A stretch of DNA of 64,000 nt from Buddleja alternifolia. Lineage: Eukaryota; Streptophyta; Magnoliopsida; Lamiales; Scrophulariaceae. This document shows positions 20,275 through 31,228 of the stretch, one piece after another. A program made the translations under genes and the position numbers. The notes beneath the pieces are model-generated. The model searched no databases. It had not been told where the DNA came from and saw nothing but the letters and a program-made list of their open reading frames with translations. Location of the stretch: positions 9,458,046-9,522,045 of the forward strand of contig CM033393.1 of assembly GCA_019426215.1 (NCBI GenBank). Direction: 5' to 3'. Positions within the stretch are counted from its first letter, which is position 1. Every line of letters starts with the position of its first letter.

Positions 20275-22346
20275 TAATAGAGCCCAAAGCTTGTTAGGGC
20301 CGAGCCTTATATTTTTATTGACTTGGAGCCTTTTTTGGAGAATATTATACATGGAATTACATAGCTAGAGGTCTGACCGTCTGACGGTCCTACCTGCACA
20401 GGGAAGACAAACCATATAAGGCAAGAAGGGAGACAACGTCCAATCAATTAGAAGATTTACCATAACTAGATCTACAGACATTAAGGCGGATATTCTAGGA
20501 TATTTACCATTTATACTTGATTAGATATAACCCAAAATAGAGAGATCCTGATTTATTCTCATTTCCAATTGTATTTTTAGTATAGATGACTTGCTTATTT
20601 GAGCCCGCCCACCAAAAATTTGTATAAATACCAACTCCAATAGATGAATAAAGGATCGACTACTTTATACCCCTAGACGTAGGTCTTACTTGGACCGAAC
20701 CACGTAAATCTCGTGCTTATTTCTCTATTATTCGTGCTTTATATCATATTATAAAGGCAAAATTGCATATCATACCCCGGTGAAATACGAAACCTGTATG
20801 AAACCTACTTATGTTATAAAAATAGCCTAATATACCCCTGTGTTTTTGAAAACCTTGCAAGAAAACCCCCGTCCGTTAGAAACTAACGGAGAGTAGCTTT
20901 CACGAGCGGTTTGTGTGAAGTGGGACGTATTTTAGGATTTTTAAAAGTTAAAATGGAAGTATAATTGACTAAAATACCCTTTTTCTATTTTCCTTTTTCT
21001 TTTTTCTCTTTTCTCTATTTTTCTTTTCCGTTTTTCTTTGTTTTTTCTTTTCTCCCTCACACTTTTCTTTTTCCTTTTTTTCTTCTCTTTTCTTTTCTTT
21101 TTTCTTTCCTTCCTTTCCTTCATGTCCTTCTTCTTCGTCCGTCTGTGCAGCAACCTTCACCTTCACCGCCGGCTGCCTCAACGACGCTGCAAATAAACTC
21201 CATCAACATGGTCTTCAATAACCCGTCGCCCCCACCACCCTACCAACTCTCAAACCCCCAATTAGTCTCACAAATCTCAAACTTGATGCTTCTCCGCCAT
21301 AGATCTACCACACCAACACCGTCCAACACCGACGCGCTTTTTTGTCGTGAGATCTACCATCATTGACACCTCTGCCACCAGTCTATCCAGGCTGCCACCA
21401 CCATGTCGCTTGGCCTTTTTTCAGATTTTTTTTTTATTTTTTTTTTCGAATTTTCAGATTTATTTTCTACTTTTCTGAATTTTATTTTCAAAAAATTATA
21501 TAATTATTTCTGATGCTTTTTATGACTTTTTCATAATTTTTTTTATTTTTTTCTCAATTTCTCCTATTTTTGTCGTTTATTAATTTTATTTATAAAGTTA
21601 TGAAATTATTTTCTGAATATTATTGGAATATTTCCTAAATTTTAAATTTATTTTTTATTTTTAATTTTTAATGGAATTTTTTTCCAGAATTTTTATAATT
21701 ATTTCTGATATTTCTATGATTTTTCATAACTAGTTTCAAATTTTTTATAATTATTTATGATATTTTTGAACTTATTTTTGAATTTTTGAACCTTAGAATC
21801 TTTTGTAATTATTTTTTCAATTTCTCCTGAATATTTTTTTTGTTTTTCATTTATGAATTTTTATGGATTTTTTTTATTTTTCTGAATCTTTTGTAATTAA
21901 TTGTGATGCTTTGATGATTTTTCTCATAATTTTTATCATTTTGTCTTCATTTGTTTGATCCAACGGTTAAGAACAATGATCCAAAGGCTGAGATTAAATG
22001 AGAATAAAATAATATTTATTAACATTAGGGATTGAGAGTTTAATTAATGAGGAGATGAAGCTCCAAGTGTAATCGTTGGTAGTTGTACCCATTTATTCAC
22101 CAAAAAAACAAAATTAGCATTAGGGGTATAACGGTAATACAACACAAAAAATTAACGCCGTTAGTCAACATTAACGGAAAGGGAGAGTGTGCAAATTACA
22201 AAATAACACAGGGATATATTAGGCTATTTTTATAACACGGGGGGATTTCATACAAGTATCGTATTTCACTGGGGTACATTATGCAATTTTCCCTATTATA
22301 AATCATATATAGCATAATCTTATTGGTGAGAAAGCCACACACATCA
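20275..22346 (+). repeat. 3' LTR of the TAT element, split by a Mutator-like insertion
   Basis: 20275-20755 and 22303-22346 together match the 5' LTR at 6610-7125. The end ACACACATCA matches the 5' copy. Base differences between the two LTRs are frequent, so insertion was not recent. Confidence 0.87.
20756..22293. mobile_element. Mutator-like (MULE) non-autonomous element, 1538 bp, with 9-bp target duplication
   Basis: TATTATAAA occurs immediately on both sides (20747-20755 and 22294-22302), the 9-bp duplication that defines Mutator-type insertion. The termini GGCAAAATTGCAT and ATGCAATTTTCCC are inverted, and the inverted similarity extends for more than 100 bp (for example TTATAAAAATAGCCTAATAT on the left against its complement on the right). 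The interior has a polypyrimidine block (20980-21120) and long T-rich stretches, with no transposase; the open frames there are low-complexity. It needs a transposase in trans. Confidence 0.93.
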
Positions 22347-23384
22347 ATCACTATACATGTATTTTAATTGCACTGAAGTAAGAAACATAATGCTCATACA
22401 TACTATTAAATTTGTAAAATATTGCGAATGGATAAATTCTATTGTTACTTAGCTTATAGTCAATGAATAAAGCAAATCAAATTTAAGACATTTGTACTTA
22501 TATATATATACATATATATATACAAAACCTATAAGTACATATATAGATGAATATTCAGTTTGGAAGACATGTTATAACTATCACTTCCCACGGGCTGCGC
22601 ATGGCACTAATATGGACAACATTACCTTTACTTCAAGAAATTATCAATCTTTCATTTATTTATGTATTTATTTTGCCAGTTCAATGTCTTTGCCATATAT
22701 GACAAACCTTTTAGTATAAAAAATAAATATATATATTCTTTGGAAATGATATTAGCATCTCAATTATATTATTGGATTGGAGCTCCACTATTCAATTCAA
22801 ATTTTTTGAAAAAAATAGTGCATATTGACGCTCCAATATCAACTCTCATATTATCGGTACAGTCCGTGAATCAAAGAGAGATCCTAATAAAACTTATGAA
22901 AACCTTTTAATCTTTTCCTTTTCTTTCTGATTTATGATAGTCAGACAATTCACATTAGTTAGAAAATAATTAAAACTATAATATATTAAAGTAGTTTTAA
23001 TATATAGATCCAGTTTGCTCGAGCTTCACGCGACCAGACCAATTATACTCTAAAGACTAAATGGGAATTATACAATTATTCTTATTAGTATAAAACCATT
23101 TCTGTCGGTTAGTTTTGATTGATTTACCTGTCGGTTTGCAAATGGAAACTAGAATTTTATGTAACCGAAGTTTTTATAATTGTGACTGCAATGTTTAATG
23201 ATATGCTTGAAATAAAAAAAATGAAATATATGTTGCTAAAAATAAAAAAAATGAAATATATGTTGATGTAGCTCTAATGAATAATAAGAAAAGAAAAGGA
23301 TACAAAGGGAGAGATGAGAGAGAGAGAGAGAGAGCAAGATTCTGTCATTGAACAAAAACTGAGGGCTTAATATGTATAAATTTA
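22347..23384. other. AT-rich intergenic DNA
   Basis: No gene is recognisable. A short direct repeat (AAAATGAAATATATGTTG twice near 23220-23264) and a (GA)n run near 23316 are present. Confidence 0.5.
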
Positions 23385-23776
23385 GGGATAATGGCAGACA
23401 CCCCTCTCAGTTATGAGGCGGTGTGCATTTTGCCCCCTAACTTATAGAAATGTGAACTTTGCCCCTTCACTTATTATAAAATGTGCACTTCACCCCCTCG
23501 GGCAGGGGCAAAGTGCTACAAAACACATAAGTGAGGGGGCAAATGCTACAAAAACACATAAGTCAGGGGGCAAAGTGCTACAAAGACACATAAGTCAGGG
23601 GGCAAATTAAAAGTCCAACTTTTATGATAAGTGTGGTGCACGAATCTGCTCGAACTGCCCGAGGGGGTGAAGTGCACATTTTATGATAAGTGAGGGGGCA
23701 AAGTGCACATTTCAATAAGTTAGGGGGCAAAGTGCACATCACCCCATAACTGAGGGGGGGTGTCTGCTATTATCCC
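23385..23776. mobile_element. Mutator-type MITE, 392 bp, with 9-bp target duplication
   Basis: ATAAATTTA flanks both ends (23376-23384 and 23777-23785). Terminal inverted repeats of about 120 bp begin GGGATAATGGCAGACACCCC on the left and, complemented, GGGATAATAGCAGACACCCC on the right. They meet around a centre that holds three short repeats of the type GTGCTACAAAACACATAAGT. No coding capacity. Confidence 0.92.
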
Positions 23777-24056
23777 ATAAATTTATGCTAGAGCAAGTTC
23801 AATGATTATAGAGTCTATGTTTCTTACACTACTACAGAAATGGCCTATTACAGCGATTTTTTTTTGCCTATTACAGCGCTGTAATTGGTTAAGGCCAATT
23901 ACAACGGTTTTTTAACTGCTGTAAAAGGTACCTATTATAGCGGTTATACAAAAAACCGCTGTAAAAAAAAAATTCGGGCCTATTACAGCGGTTATGGGAA
24001 TAACCTCTGTAATAGGTATTTTTTTTTAACTTTATTTTTTCGTTTATAATTTTACC

Positions 24057-24333
24057 ATGTCGGAATGACACGAAATTCGCACGGTCATAGCGAAACGGCA
24101 TTCTGAACAAAACGCATGTCATTGTCATGTGATCTTGTGATTTTAGCCATCTGAGATCGTTTAAGGTCTCAAATTTGCGTTTTATTACTAAAATAGGGTA
24201 TTTTTGTAATAAAACGCAAATTTGAGGCCTTAAACGATCTCATGCTAAAATCACAAGACCGCAATGCATGCATGCGTCTTGTTCAGCACGCCGTTTTACT
24301 ATGACTTTCCGAATTTCATGTCATTCCGACACC
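24057..24333. repeat. large hairpin with ~135-bp arms inside CACTA copy 1
   Basis: The left arm begins GTCGGAATGACACGAAATTC and the right arm ends with its imperfect complement near GTCATTCCGACA. Pairing continues through CTTGTGATTTTAGC, GAGATCGTTTAAGG and CAAATTTGCGTTTTATTAC to a loop at about 24196 (AAAATAGGGTATTTT). The same hairpin is at 49658-49934 in copy 2. Confidence 0.88.
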
Positions 24334-24354
24334 GCAAAATTTCAACCGAGAAAT

Positions 24355-24722
24355 ATTTTCGTAAATACACAAATATACATACTCCCACACACATACACAA
24401 ATATACATACACCCATCAACATATACACAGATATACATACACCCATCCGCACATACACAAATATACATACACCCATACATACACAAATATACATACACTC
24501 ATCAACATATACACAAATATACATACAACCACATATACACAAATATACATACACCCATCAACATATACTCAAATATACACACACCCATCCACACATACAC
24601 AAATATACATATACACAAAATAAATACAGCCACACATACACAAATATACATATACACCCACATATACACAAAATAAATACACCCACACATACACAACTAT
24701 ACATACACCCACACATATACAA

Positions 24723-24735
<13 letters not shown>
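24355..24735. repeat. minisatellite of ACACAAATATACATACACCC-type units
   Basis: Units of about 20-36 bp vary in their middle (CATCAACAT, CATCCACAC, CACATAT). The apparent open frames here are periodic translations of the repeat, not genes. Confidence 0.9.
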
Positions 24736-24753
<18 letters not shown>

Positions 24754-25184
24754 AAGAGAAGAAGCTTACGGTTGTGGTGGTGGTGGTGGCGGCGCCGGTA
24801 TGTGGTGGTGGTGGTGGTGGCGGCGGCGGCGGTGGTGCCGAGCTTATGGGGGGGGGGGGATTGAGAGAGAGAGAGAGACCGAGAGTAGAGAGAGAGAGAG
24901 GCTGAAATGGGTTTTAAATTTTGAGAGTGAGAGAGAGAAGCGGGAAGATAAAAGAGTTTCAATTTTTTTTCGTTTTGGCCTATTACAGCGGTTCTTATAA
25001 GAACCACTGTAATAGGGTACACCTATTACAGCGGTTCACATAAGAACCGCTGTAATAGGTGCTGCATTTTACCTATTACAGCGGTTCTTTCACGAACCGC
25101 TGTAATAGCCCCCTCCGTTCAGCGGTTTTTCGAAAAACCGCTGTAATTGGGGCGATGTAATAGGCTCTTTTTGTAGTAGTGTTA

Positions 25185-25640
25185 CAGAATAAAGTGTATT
25201 GTTTGTGGTGTCCGCATATACTTGTGTGAAAGAGATAGATACAGAATATACACATTTGTACTATTCACCTAGATTGGCATAGAATAACCCAATTTGATGT
25301 AGGCTTCATCATTGGAAATTTTTTTAATGAAAAAGTCGAGAAAAGTATCTATTAGGAATGACGAAAGTGGTTTTAAAATTGTATTTGGATATGAGTTATT
25401 TTTTAGAGAAAAACATTTAATGATTAAGTTGATTTGATATTTTTTTTGTGAATAATTTCTTTGAAAGGAATCCTTAGATTTTATTTTTCATAAACATATA
25501 GTATTAGTCAAATTTATCGATTTACTTATTCAAAAACCCAATTATGACATCCCCTCTCTCCCAATTCACACCTCGGAACGCCCAGTTCTTTATTTATATT
25601 ATAGAGATAAATGCACTTTCACATCTTCTTAACGCGAAAT
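25185..25640. other. intergenic DNA without recognisable gene
   Basis: No gene or repeat ends are seen. Confidence 0.45.
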
Positions 25641-25790
25641 AGCTGTGGAGAGGAAAGGTTCCATTTTTTTAGGGTACTCCCGAGAACAGTTTCAGTGGAG
25701 ACGAGATGGGGCCTATAGCTCAGAGGATTAGTGCATGTGGCTACGAACCACGGTGTCCGGGGTTCGAATCCCTCCTAGCCCACAATGGGT
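25640..25790 (+). other. plastid-derived DNA (NUPT) around trnR-ACG
   Basis: The tRNA matches the plastid gene rather than the nuclear tRNA-Arg(ACG). The preceding stretch (CTGTGGAGAGGAAAGGTTCC and GGGTACTCCCGAGAACAG) looks like plastid spacer upstream of trnR, from memory of that region. The exact ends of the transferred piece cannot be set by eye. Confidence 0.6.
25709..25782 (+). tRNA. trnR-ACG: tRNA-Arg(ACG), plastid-type copy in nuclear DNA, probably non-functional
   Basis: The 74-base segment folds as a tRNA. D-arm: TAGCTCAGAGGATTAGTGC. The anticodon loop CTACGAA is closed by TGTGG/CCACG. T-arm: GGGGTTCGAATCCC. It closely resembles plastid trnR-ACG. Differences from the usual plastid sequence include ATTAGTGCATGTGG where ATTAGAGCACGTGG is normal, which weakens the D-arm and the first anticodon pair. 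Plastid tRNA genes in nuclear DNA are usually unexpressed pseudogenes. A polymerase III promoter (box A and box B) is present in principle. Confidence 0.85.
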
Positions 25791-26287
25791 GGGTTTAGAG
25801 ATCGCTAGGCCCACCACCTACTTGATTCATTTCTCCGCTGCTCTATGGTTCTAGCTAGTTAGAGGAATAACACAAAATTATTTTGGATTTTGCGTTATTT
25901 TGAATAAAACTATATGATTATATTGACTCCAGATATTGAAACTAAATTAGCCGGATGAAGTCCGTTATTAATCGTTGGTTAAACCATCCCATTATGAACG
26001 TAACAAACAAAAAAACCAGTTTTCTTCTTTTTTGTGCAAGAATTCTTTAGAATATTAGCTAGTTTCTTCATCTCTTGCAAAATATAATAAAAAACTTTGA
26101 GATTATTTTTTTAGGAAATTTTTTTGATAGGAATGACATTCAAATGGTTTTTTAGAGAATTTAAGACAAAAAGCTAACTTTTAAGGTTGAATATGTCATC
26201 CAATTTGGGCACGAATTTCTCGGCACGAGAAAGATCCTCAAAATTGGGAATGGTTTTTAAGAAAATAAATTGTTATATATATTGATA
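25791..26287. other. intergenic DNA without recognisable gene
   Basis: AT-rich, no gene seen. The last bases (TTGATA) are the insertion flank of the Helitron-like element. Confidence 0.45.
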
Positions 26288-29000
26288 CTAGCGTGTAACC
26301 CGTGCTATGCACGGCCGAAGTTAATTTAAATATAACTTAAAAAAGGTGATATAATTTTGTCTAGATTTGAGCTGAATGATTTTTTTTTCTACTATTGCAC
26401 AAAATCGACAATTCTCTTCAGATATATCTTTGTGCATCATAAATACAAAAATAGTGAAATGCAACATTATCGTTATCATTATGCATCATAAATGTTTATA
26501 AACTCATTAAAATAACAAAAGCAACATTATATTGTAAAGAAAAATTTAAATATCTAGTCTTTGAAAAACTAATATATTGTATTAGATCCCAAAAAATAAC
26601 TTTGTGAAGTGCTAGACATTATAATCTTGCTTCTTTAAGTTAAGCCTGCAAAATGCAAAGAAAAATATTATGATTAAATATATAAATTAAACGATTTATG
26701 TAACTAACTAAGTAGAATTTTTACTAATTTGATCAATAAAAATTTCAATAATGAGGTGAGAGAATAAAAGATAATAACTATTACTTACATCTTATGTAAG
26801 TAGGCGACATAATTTATTTGAAAGATGCGAACACCAATATTGTTGAGTGCCAAAGAAGCCTGCAAACATCATTGTATAAATTTTAGAATTTAATCAAACA
26901 AAAATGATATTAAACATATATAGGAACCATGCGCGATAGCCTATTATATACATCAGTGAAGTGTGAGGCCAATTTGTAAATAAATGAGTGATCGACTTGG
27001 ACAATAATAATATAAAAATAAAAATTAGAATATGTAAATCAAAACCTTTGATACTATAATATATATGCTGAAACATGATGATAATTTTTTGATAAATAGA
27101 CCACAACACATCATGTAGACAATTCTCAAAAGGAATAGTGTTTCCTGAAAGAAATTATTTGTGGCTCGTGCTCTTCAATTGAGTATTTTTCTTACTATCA
27201 CATTTGGGCTAAATTTGTTAGCATGTTTAGCACATTTAGTATTTTAGCTCCTATTAGACATGCAAAAATGTATGGAAGTATTCTATAAAAATTATATTAC
27301 TTAGTAAATTTCTATATAAGTATTAAAAAGAGATAGTAAAACATATTAATGCTGAATTAGATCAACTTTATTAAAATAATAAGAAATTCTGTGAATTTTT
27401 ATTAATTAAAAACGCACTTGAATATTTTTGCCATACAACAAAATTTCGACTTTTTAGAAAGCTAAATCATTTTTTCTGTTTCTTCTTTAGGTGATAGTCA
27501 TAAATGAATTTGTTTTTTTAAATTAAGAAGAACACTTAATATCACTTATAAACTTTGATCAAAAAAAAGAAAAGAAAAGAATTTGGTCACAGAGTATATG
27601 AACGGGACCATCATTTTCCTTTTCTTCTTTCCAGAAAAAAAAATCTAATGAACAATAGAAGGAATAAAAAAAGATTATGCAAATTACCTGTCGCACTTCA
27701 ATGATATGTGTTAAACTTCAACTCGATTTCCTGACGAAATAAATTCTCATTAGTTTCCGTAATACTTTGTAGATAAATCTGATAAAAAAATATAAGATAT
27801 TAAAAGATTATGCAAATTACCTGTCCCACTTCAATGATACGGCTTAAAGTTCAACTTAATTTCATAACAGAATAAACTCTATCTCACTACAAATAATAAC
27901 AAAAGAAGATCATTGGCTAAAAATACATAGATGATGTGAGGCAATGAATCGAAATAAAACGAAAGGGAGTTACTGGTGGCAATAAAGTCAAACAAATCTG
28001 ATGTACATCAAATATCCAATCTTGCAAAAAGTTGATTGTAGAGGAAGTGAATAAAAAACAAATAAATTTGAAATTTGATGGCATTGCACATATGATATAT
28101 TTTTTACACAATCGGAATCATTAAACTATCAAATGGACACAACATATTTTGTTAAACTATATGTTTTGCTTCTGAAATGTTAAATGTAACACCTGGATAA
28201 AAGCAAAACACATGCTTCTTTTAGTGCTAAATCTAACAATTATTTTTTTTTTTAGCTAATTATTTCTTGATAAATTTAATTTTTGTACTCTAAACGAAAT
28301 CCTAAAAAATAATTCAATATTTACCTCCACATCAAATGATGAATTCTCGGCACAAACCAACCAACTTCTAGGCACAATATCCATACATGTTAACCCACTC
28401 CTCCATACTTCAAAAAATAATTGTAAAATTTATGAAAAACAACAAAATTGTTTATTTAAGAATCAAGCCAATAATTACACTTTGGAATGGTGCAGATTAG
28501 AATGAAAAGTCACTTCCTTGTAACTTTCTCCTTTTGGTTTTGGCTGCTTGCAACTTAAGAATTTGAAATGCCAAATTGAACTTTTCACTGAAAACAAATT
28601 GAGTAATTACCTCAAAAAATTCTCTGTAATAGGCATATCCAGAAACCATGATCAACACCTGATAAGAAGAATAAGATAAAAGCACAAAGAATTCCTTAAA
28701 TTTGGAATTTAGAAAAACAGAAAGAGTATGTTGGAGAAAGAAACACGTACAGGGGGGAAAAACTGACGTAACTGAACGTGGTCTCAATGGATAAATGAAT
28801 ATATTTTTTTCAAATTTGATATGCATAACCACTGATTTGATGGTTAAATTTTTGAATTTGAAATTTGAAGTTATCTTTCCATCTTTTAACCAATACGAAT
28901 TTTTCTTAATAATAAATTAATTCAAAATTACCAAAAATTAGAATTGAGTTTAGATGGCAAAATTGGTCAAAGACTGCCTTCCTATATTAATATTAATAGA
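26288..29000 (-). mobile_element. Helitron-like non-autonomous element, 2713 bp
   Basis: Read on the minus strand, the 5' end is TCTATTAATATTAATATAGG preceded by A (complement of T29001). The 3' end is a GC-rich hairpin CCGTGCATAGCACGG, then GTTACACG and CTAG, followed by T. A TC start, a hairpin about 10 bases before CTRR, and insertion between A and T are the Helitron signature. Inside, a segment of about 125 bp is tandemly duplicated (about 27680 and 27810, with GCAAATTACCTGTC), and on the minus strand each copy has a splice-donor-like CAGGTAATTT. No RepHel protein is encoded. Confidence 0.75.
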
Positions 29001-29600
29001 TAGTAGTGCATGGTTTTTTTAATAATCATTGTCCCTAATGTTATGCATTAAATAACAACAATTCTATCTTGCCTTCGTTAAAGCTGAGACAAAAAAAAAA
29101 AAAAAAAACCGACATTCAAATGAACGAGTATATATCGAATTGATAGGGAAAAAAAATTCGGCGGATGATTAAAGTTTTTGTAAGGTATATTGTGATACTA
29201 AATTTTAACAAAATTTTTATGAGTCACTTGTTCAAACTAATTTAATATTTTAATAAATTATTAATAATTGTTTTTTTATTATATGAATTAATACTTTAAT
29301 TATTTTAATATAACTTTCAAGTTTCAAATTGAATAATATTTATTTGTAAAAAATAAAGTATTATTCAGCCAAATATAATAAGAGGAACATAAAGTACGTG
29401 TATTAACTGATTCAACTTGAAAGTAAGTGTATTATTCGTTAAGTTCAGAATTCATACGGAAAATAAAAATAATTTTTTAATTACACGTACATATGTAAAT
29501 TAAATGAATACAAATTTTAGTTAACGAATGCCACAATAATAGTTTTAATATATTTAGTATTTAGTAGAATTGCGTGTAGTTGTCATTGTCAATAATTAGT

Positions 29601-29635
<35 letters not shown>

Positions 29636-29651
29636 ACAACAAAAATATAAT
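29001..29651. other. AT-rich intergenic DNA with (TA)n
   Basis: No gene is recognisable. A (TA)n microsatellite lies at about 29605-29632. Confidence 0.5.
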
Positions 29652-29806
29652 GCAACACATGTTGGCTCAATTGGTAAAGAACGAAAGATTTTCTGTCAAA
29701 AAGTTGTGGGTTCGCTGTGTTGGTGAGCGATATGTAAGTATTTATGTAAGAGATCTTTGGTCCCGAATGCAAATCCTTGTTCACTACAAAAAGAAAAAAA
29801 AAAGGT
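29652..29806 (+). mobile_element. tRNA-derived SINE, second copy
   Basis: GCAACACATGTTGGCTCAATTGGTAAAG carries the box A and GTGGGTTCGCTG the box B. The body has the same order of blocks as the copy at 5284 (GTGTTGGTGAGCG, GTAAGTATTT, GGTCCCGAATGC), then an A-rich tail. I find no clear target duplication. The tail TCACTACAAAAAG could alternatively be the first bases of a CACTA-like element. Confidence 0.72.
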
Positions 29807-29975
29807 ATTAGTGGCAAAATGTCAAATGACAATATCAAAGTTGTTAATAATTGTAAATTCTTAGTGACAAATTTTTTTGTTATGTCACAAAAATAACTTT
29901 TGCATGTTCAATAGTGATAATAATTGAATAGAATGTCACTCTTGATAAGTAGTGACAAGAAAATTGTTGTCATTG
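29807..29975. repeat. CACTA-like debris rich in GTGACAA/TTGTCAC
   Basis: Motifs such as TTAGTGACAAATT, TATGTCACAAAA, GTAGTGACAAGAAA and TTGTCATTG recur on both strands. Similar blocks occur at 31936-32340 and 36885-37430. One boundary may be CACTACAAAAAG at 29782. Confidence 0.5.
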
Positions 29976-30754
29976 TTGAAAAACATTTCATTCATACACA
30001 TTTCTCATAAAAAACATGTTACATTAACACCCCCCCCCCCCTCCCCAACAACAACAAAAAAAAAATCCCCTTATTAAAAAAAAGTATCATATCAACAATT
30101 ATCGTTATATCTTTTTCCCAAAAAACAAATTACCCGAACATGTTTTAATATTATTTTTCTACACTCTAAAAGTAAACTATGTATGTGGTACTTGACAATT
30201 TTGATACATACGTATGTATATTTCAAAATTAAATTTGTAGTACATTTTGAGTGCATTTAAAATATATAATGTACATTTTTTGAAGTAAAATTCATGAATA
30301 TTACCGGCTGTCCACAAAACAACATACTAATGTTTTGAAGAAATGTTTTGTGAAAACATTTTTGGAAAACAGCCCTATCTTTATATCATACACCCTAATT
30401 ATATGCATACTTTTCAATCCATACGCCCAACTTTCAAAAAGTTTCGGCATATAATTTTCAGAATAAATTTTACTTTACACTTGAAAATTAATAAATCAAA
30501 GATGTTTTCTCAAAATAGAATATTAATAAGTTTGTCAACTAAATAATTGGACAAAATTGTAATTCACTTATCCGTACATATTTTCCTTTTTCACGCCTAT
30601 CCCAATGCATTCTCCCAAATACATTTGATAAAAATATTACCAAGCATAATGTTGTTTTTTTTTTACTAAAGATATTTCTCGAAGCAAATCGTTTGCAAAT
30701 GCTGATGCATAACTATTAGATTGAAACAATAAATTATCGCATGTGAAATCATTA
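29976..30754. other. AT-rich intergenic DNA
   Basis: No gene is recognisable. A poly(C) run lies at about 30029. Confidence 0.45.
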
Positions 30755-31228
30755 GGAAAAATTGTAGTATTAGTTCCAAAATAGGATAGGTTCCAAATTG
30801 TAGTATTATAAGTTTGCAAAATTAGTCCAATAACTTATATATTTTTGTATTTTTAGTCTCACTTGTTAAAAATTGGACGAAAGCCGTTAGTCAGACCAGG
30901 TATCTTGAACATAGATTTTATATGATTTGCATAAATTTCATGAAAAACATCTTCATTATGTTATAAAACTTGCTAAAGAACTCACTTTTTGATGAACGTT
31001 AATTATTTAGGGTTGTAAAAGTTAGAGGGTAATTATGCAACTTATCCAATACATCTTAAACTCTTGAAGGCTTGTGATCCATTTGTGAAGTTCCATTCAT
31101 TTCTTAATGGATAGGACAAAATTGTAAAAAAAAAAAGAATTCTATGGGACTATTTTTGCAGCTTTGAAAATAATAGGACTAAAATTGCAACAAATCTTAT
31201 TTTATGGGATCAATATTACAATTGTTCC
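30755..31228. mobile_element. Mutator-type MITE, 474 bp
   Basis: The left end GGAAAAATTGTAGTATTAGT and the complemented right end GGAACAATTGTAATATTGAT are inverted repeats, with similarity continuing for about 80 bp (AAAATAGTCC and similar). Flanks GAAATCATTA and GAAATACTTA are a probable 10-bp target duplication with two changes. No coding capacity. Confidence 0.75.

Larger units (their letters stand above)
6578..22346 (+). mobile_element. Ty3/gypsy retrotransposon of TAT lineage, old, carrying two nested insertions
   Basis: Two matching LTRs (6578-7125 and about 20275-22346) bound a gypsy-order coding region: gag, protease, RT, RNase H, integrase. An unusually long 3' region with tandem repeats and an antisense gene follows. 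That plan is known from TAT-lineage elements. The LTR ends TGATGTGGGT and ACACACATCA are inverted repeats. Flanks ACCAC (left) and ATCAC (right) are a probable target duplication with one mismatch. A minus-strand SIRE-like copia removed the RT core, and a Mutator-like element sits in the 3' LTR. Many stops and LTR divergence show it is dead and old. Confidence 0.9.
23827..25181. mobile_element. non-autonomous CACTA element, copy 1 (1355 bp)
   Basis: The ends are CACTACTACAGAAA and TTTTTGTAGTAGTG, perfect CACTA-type termini, flanked by a 3-bp duplication TTA (23824-23826 and 25182-25184). Subterminal repeats TATTACAGCGGTT and AACCGCTGTAATAG recur in both orientations, the expected binding sites of the CACTA accessory protein. 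The interior has a very large hairpin (about 24057-24333), a minisatellite (24355-24735), (GA)n and (GTG)n runs. No transposase. A second copy is at 49398-50910. Confidence 0.94.

Noticed and set aside
20941..21366. Open frames at 20.9-21.4 kb (Phe/Ser-rich on +, Lys/Glu-rich on -)
   Set aside because: They arise from the polypyrimidine tract inside the MULE; low complexity and no domain.
23385..23776. Possible CRISPR-like array from repeats at 23510-23610
   Set aside because: Only three near-identical short repeats at the centre of a MITE with TIRs and a 9-bp duplication; nuclear plant DNA; no cas genes.
24264..24738. Open frames of 119-156 codons on both strands at 24.3-24.7 kb and 49.9-50.2 kb
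   Set aside because: They are periodic translations of the ACACAAATATACATACACCC minisatellite in the CACTA copies; frames are open on all sides because the repeat lacks stops.
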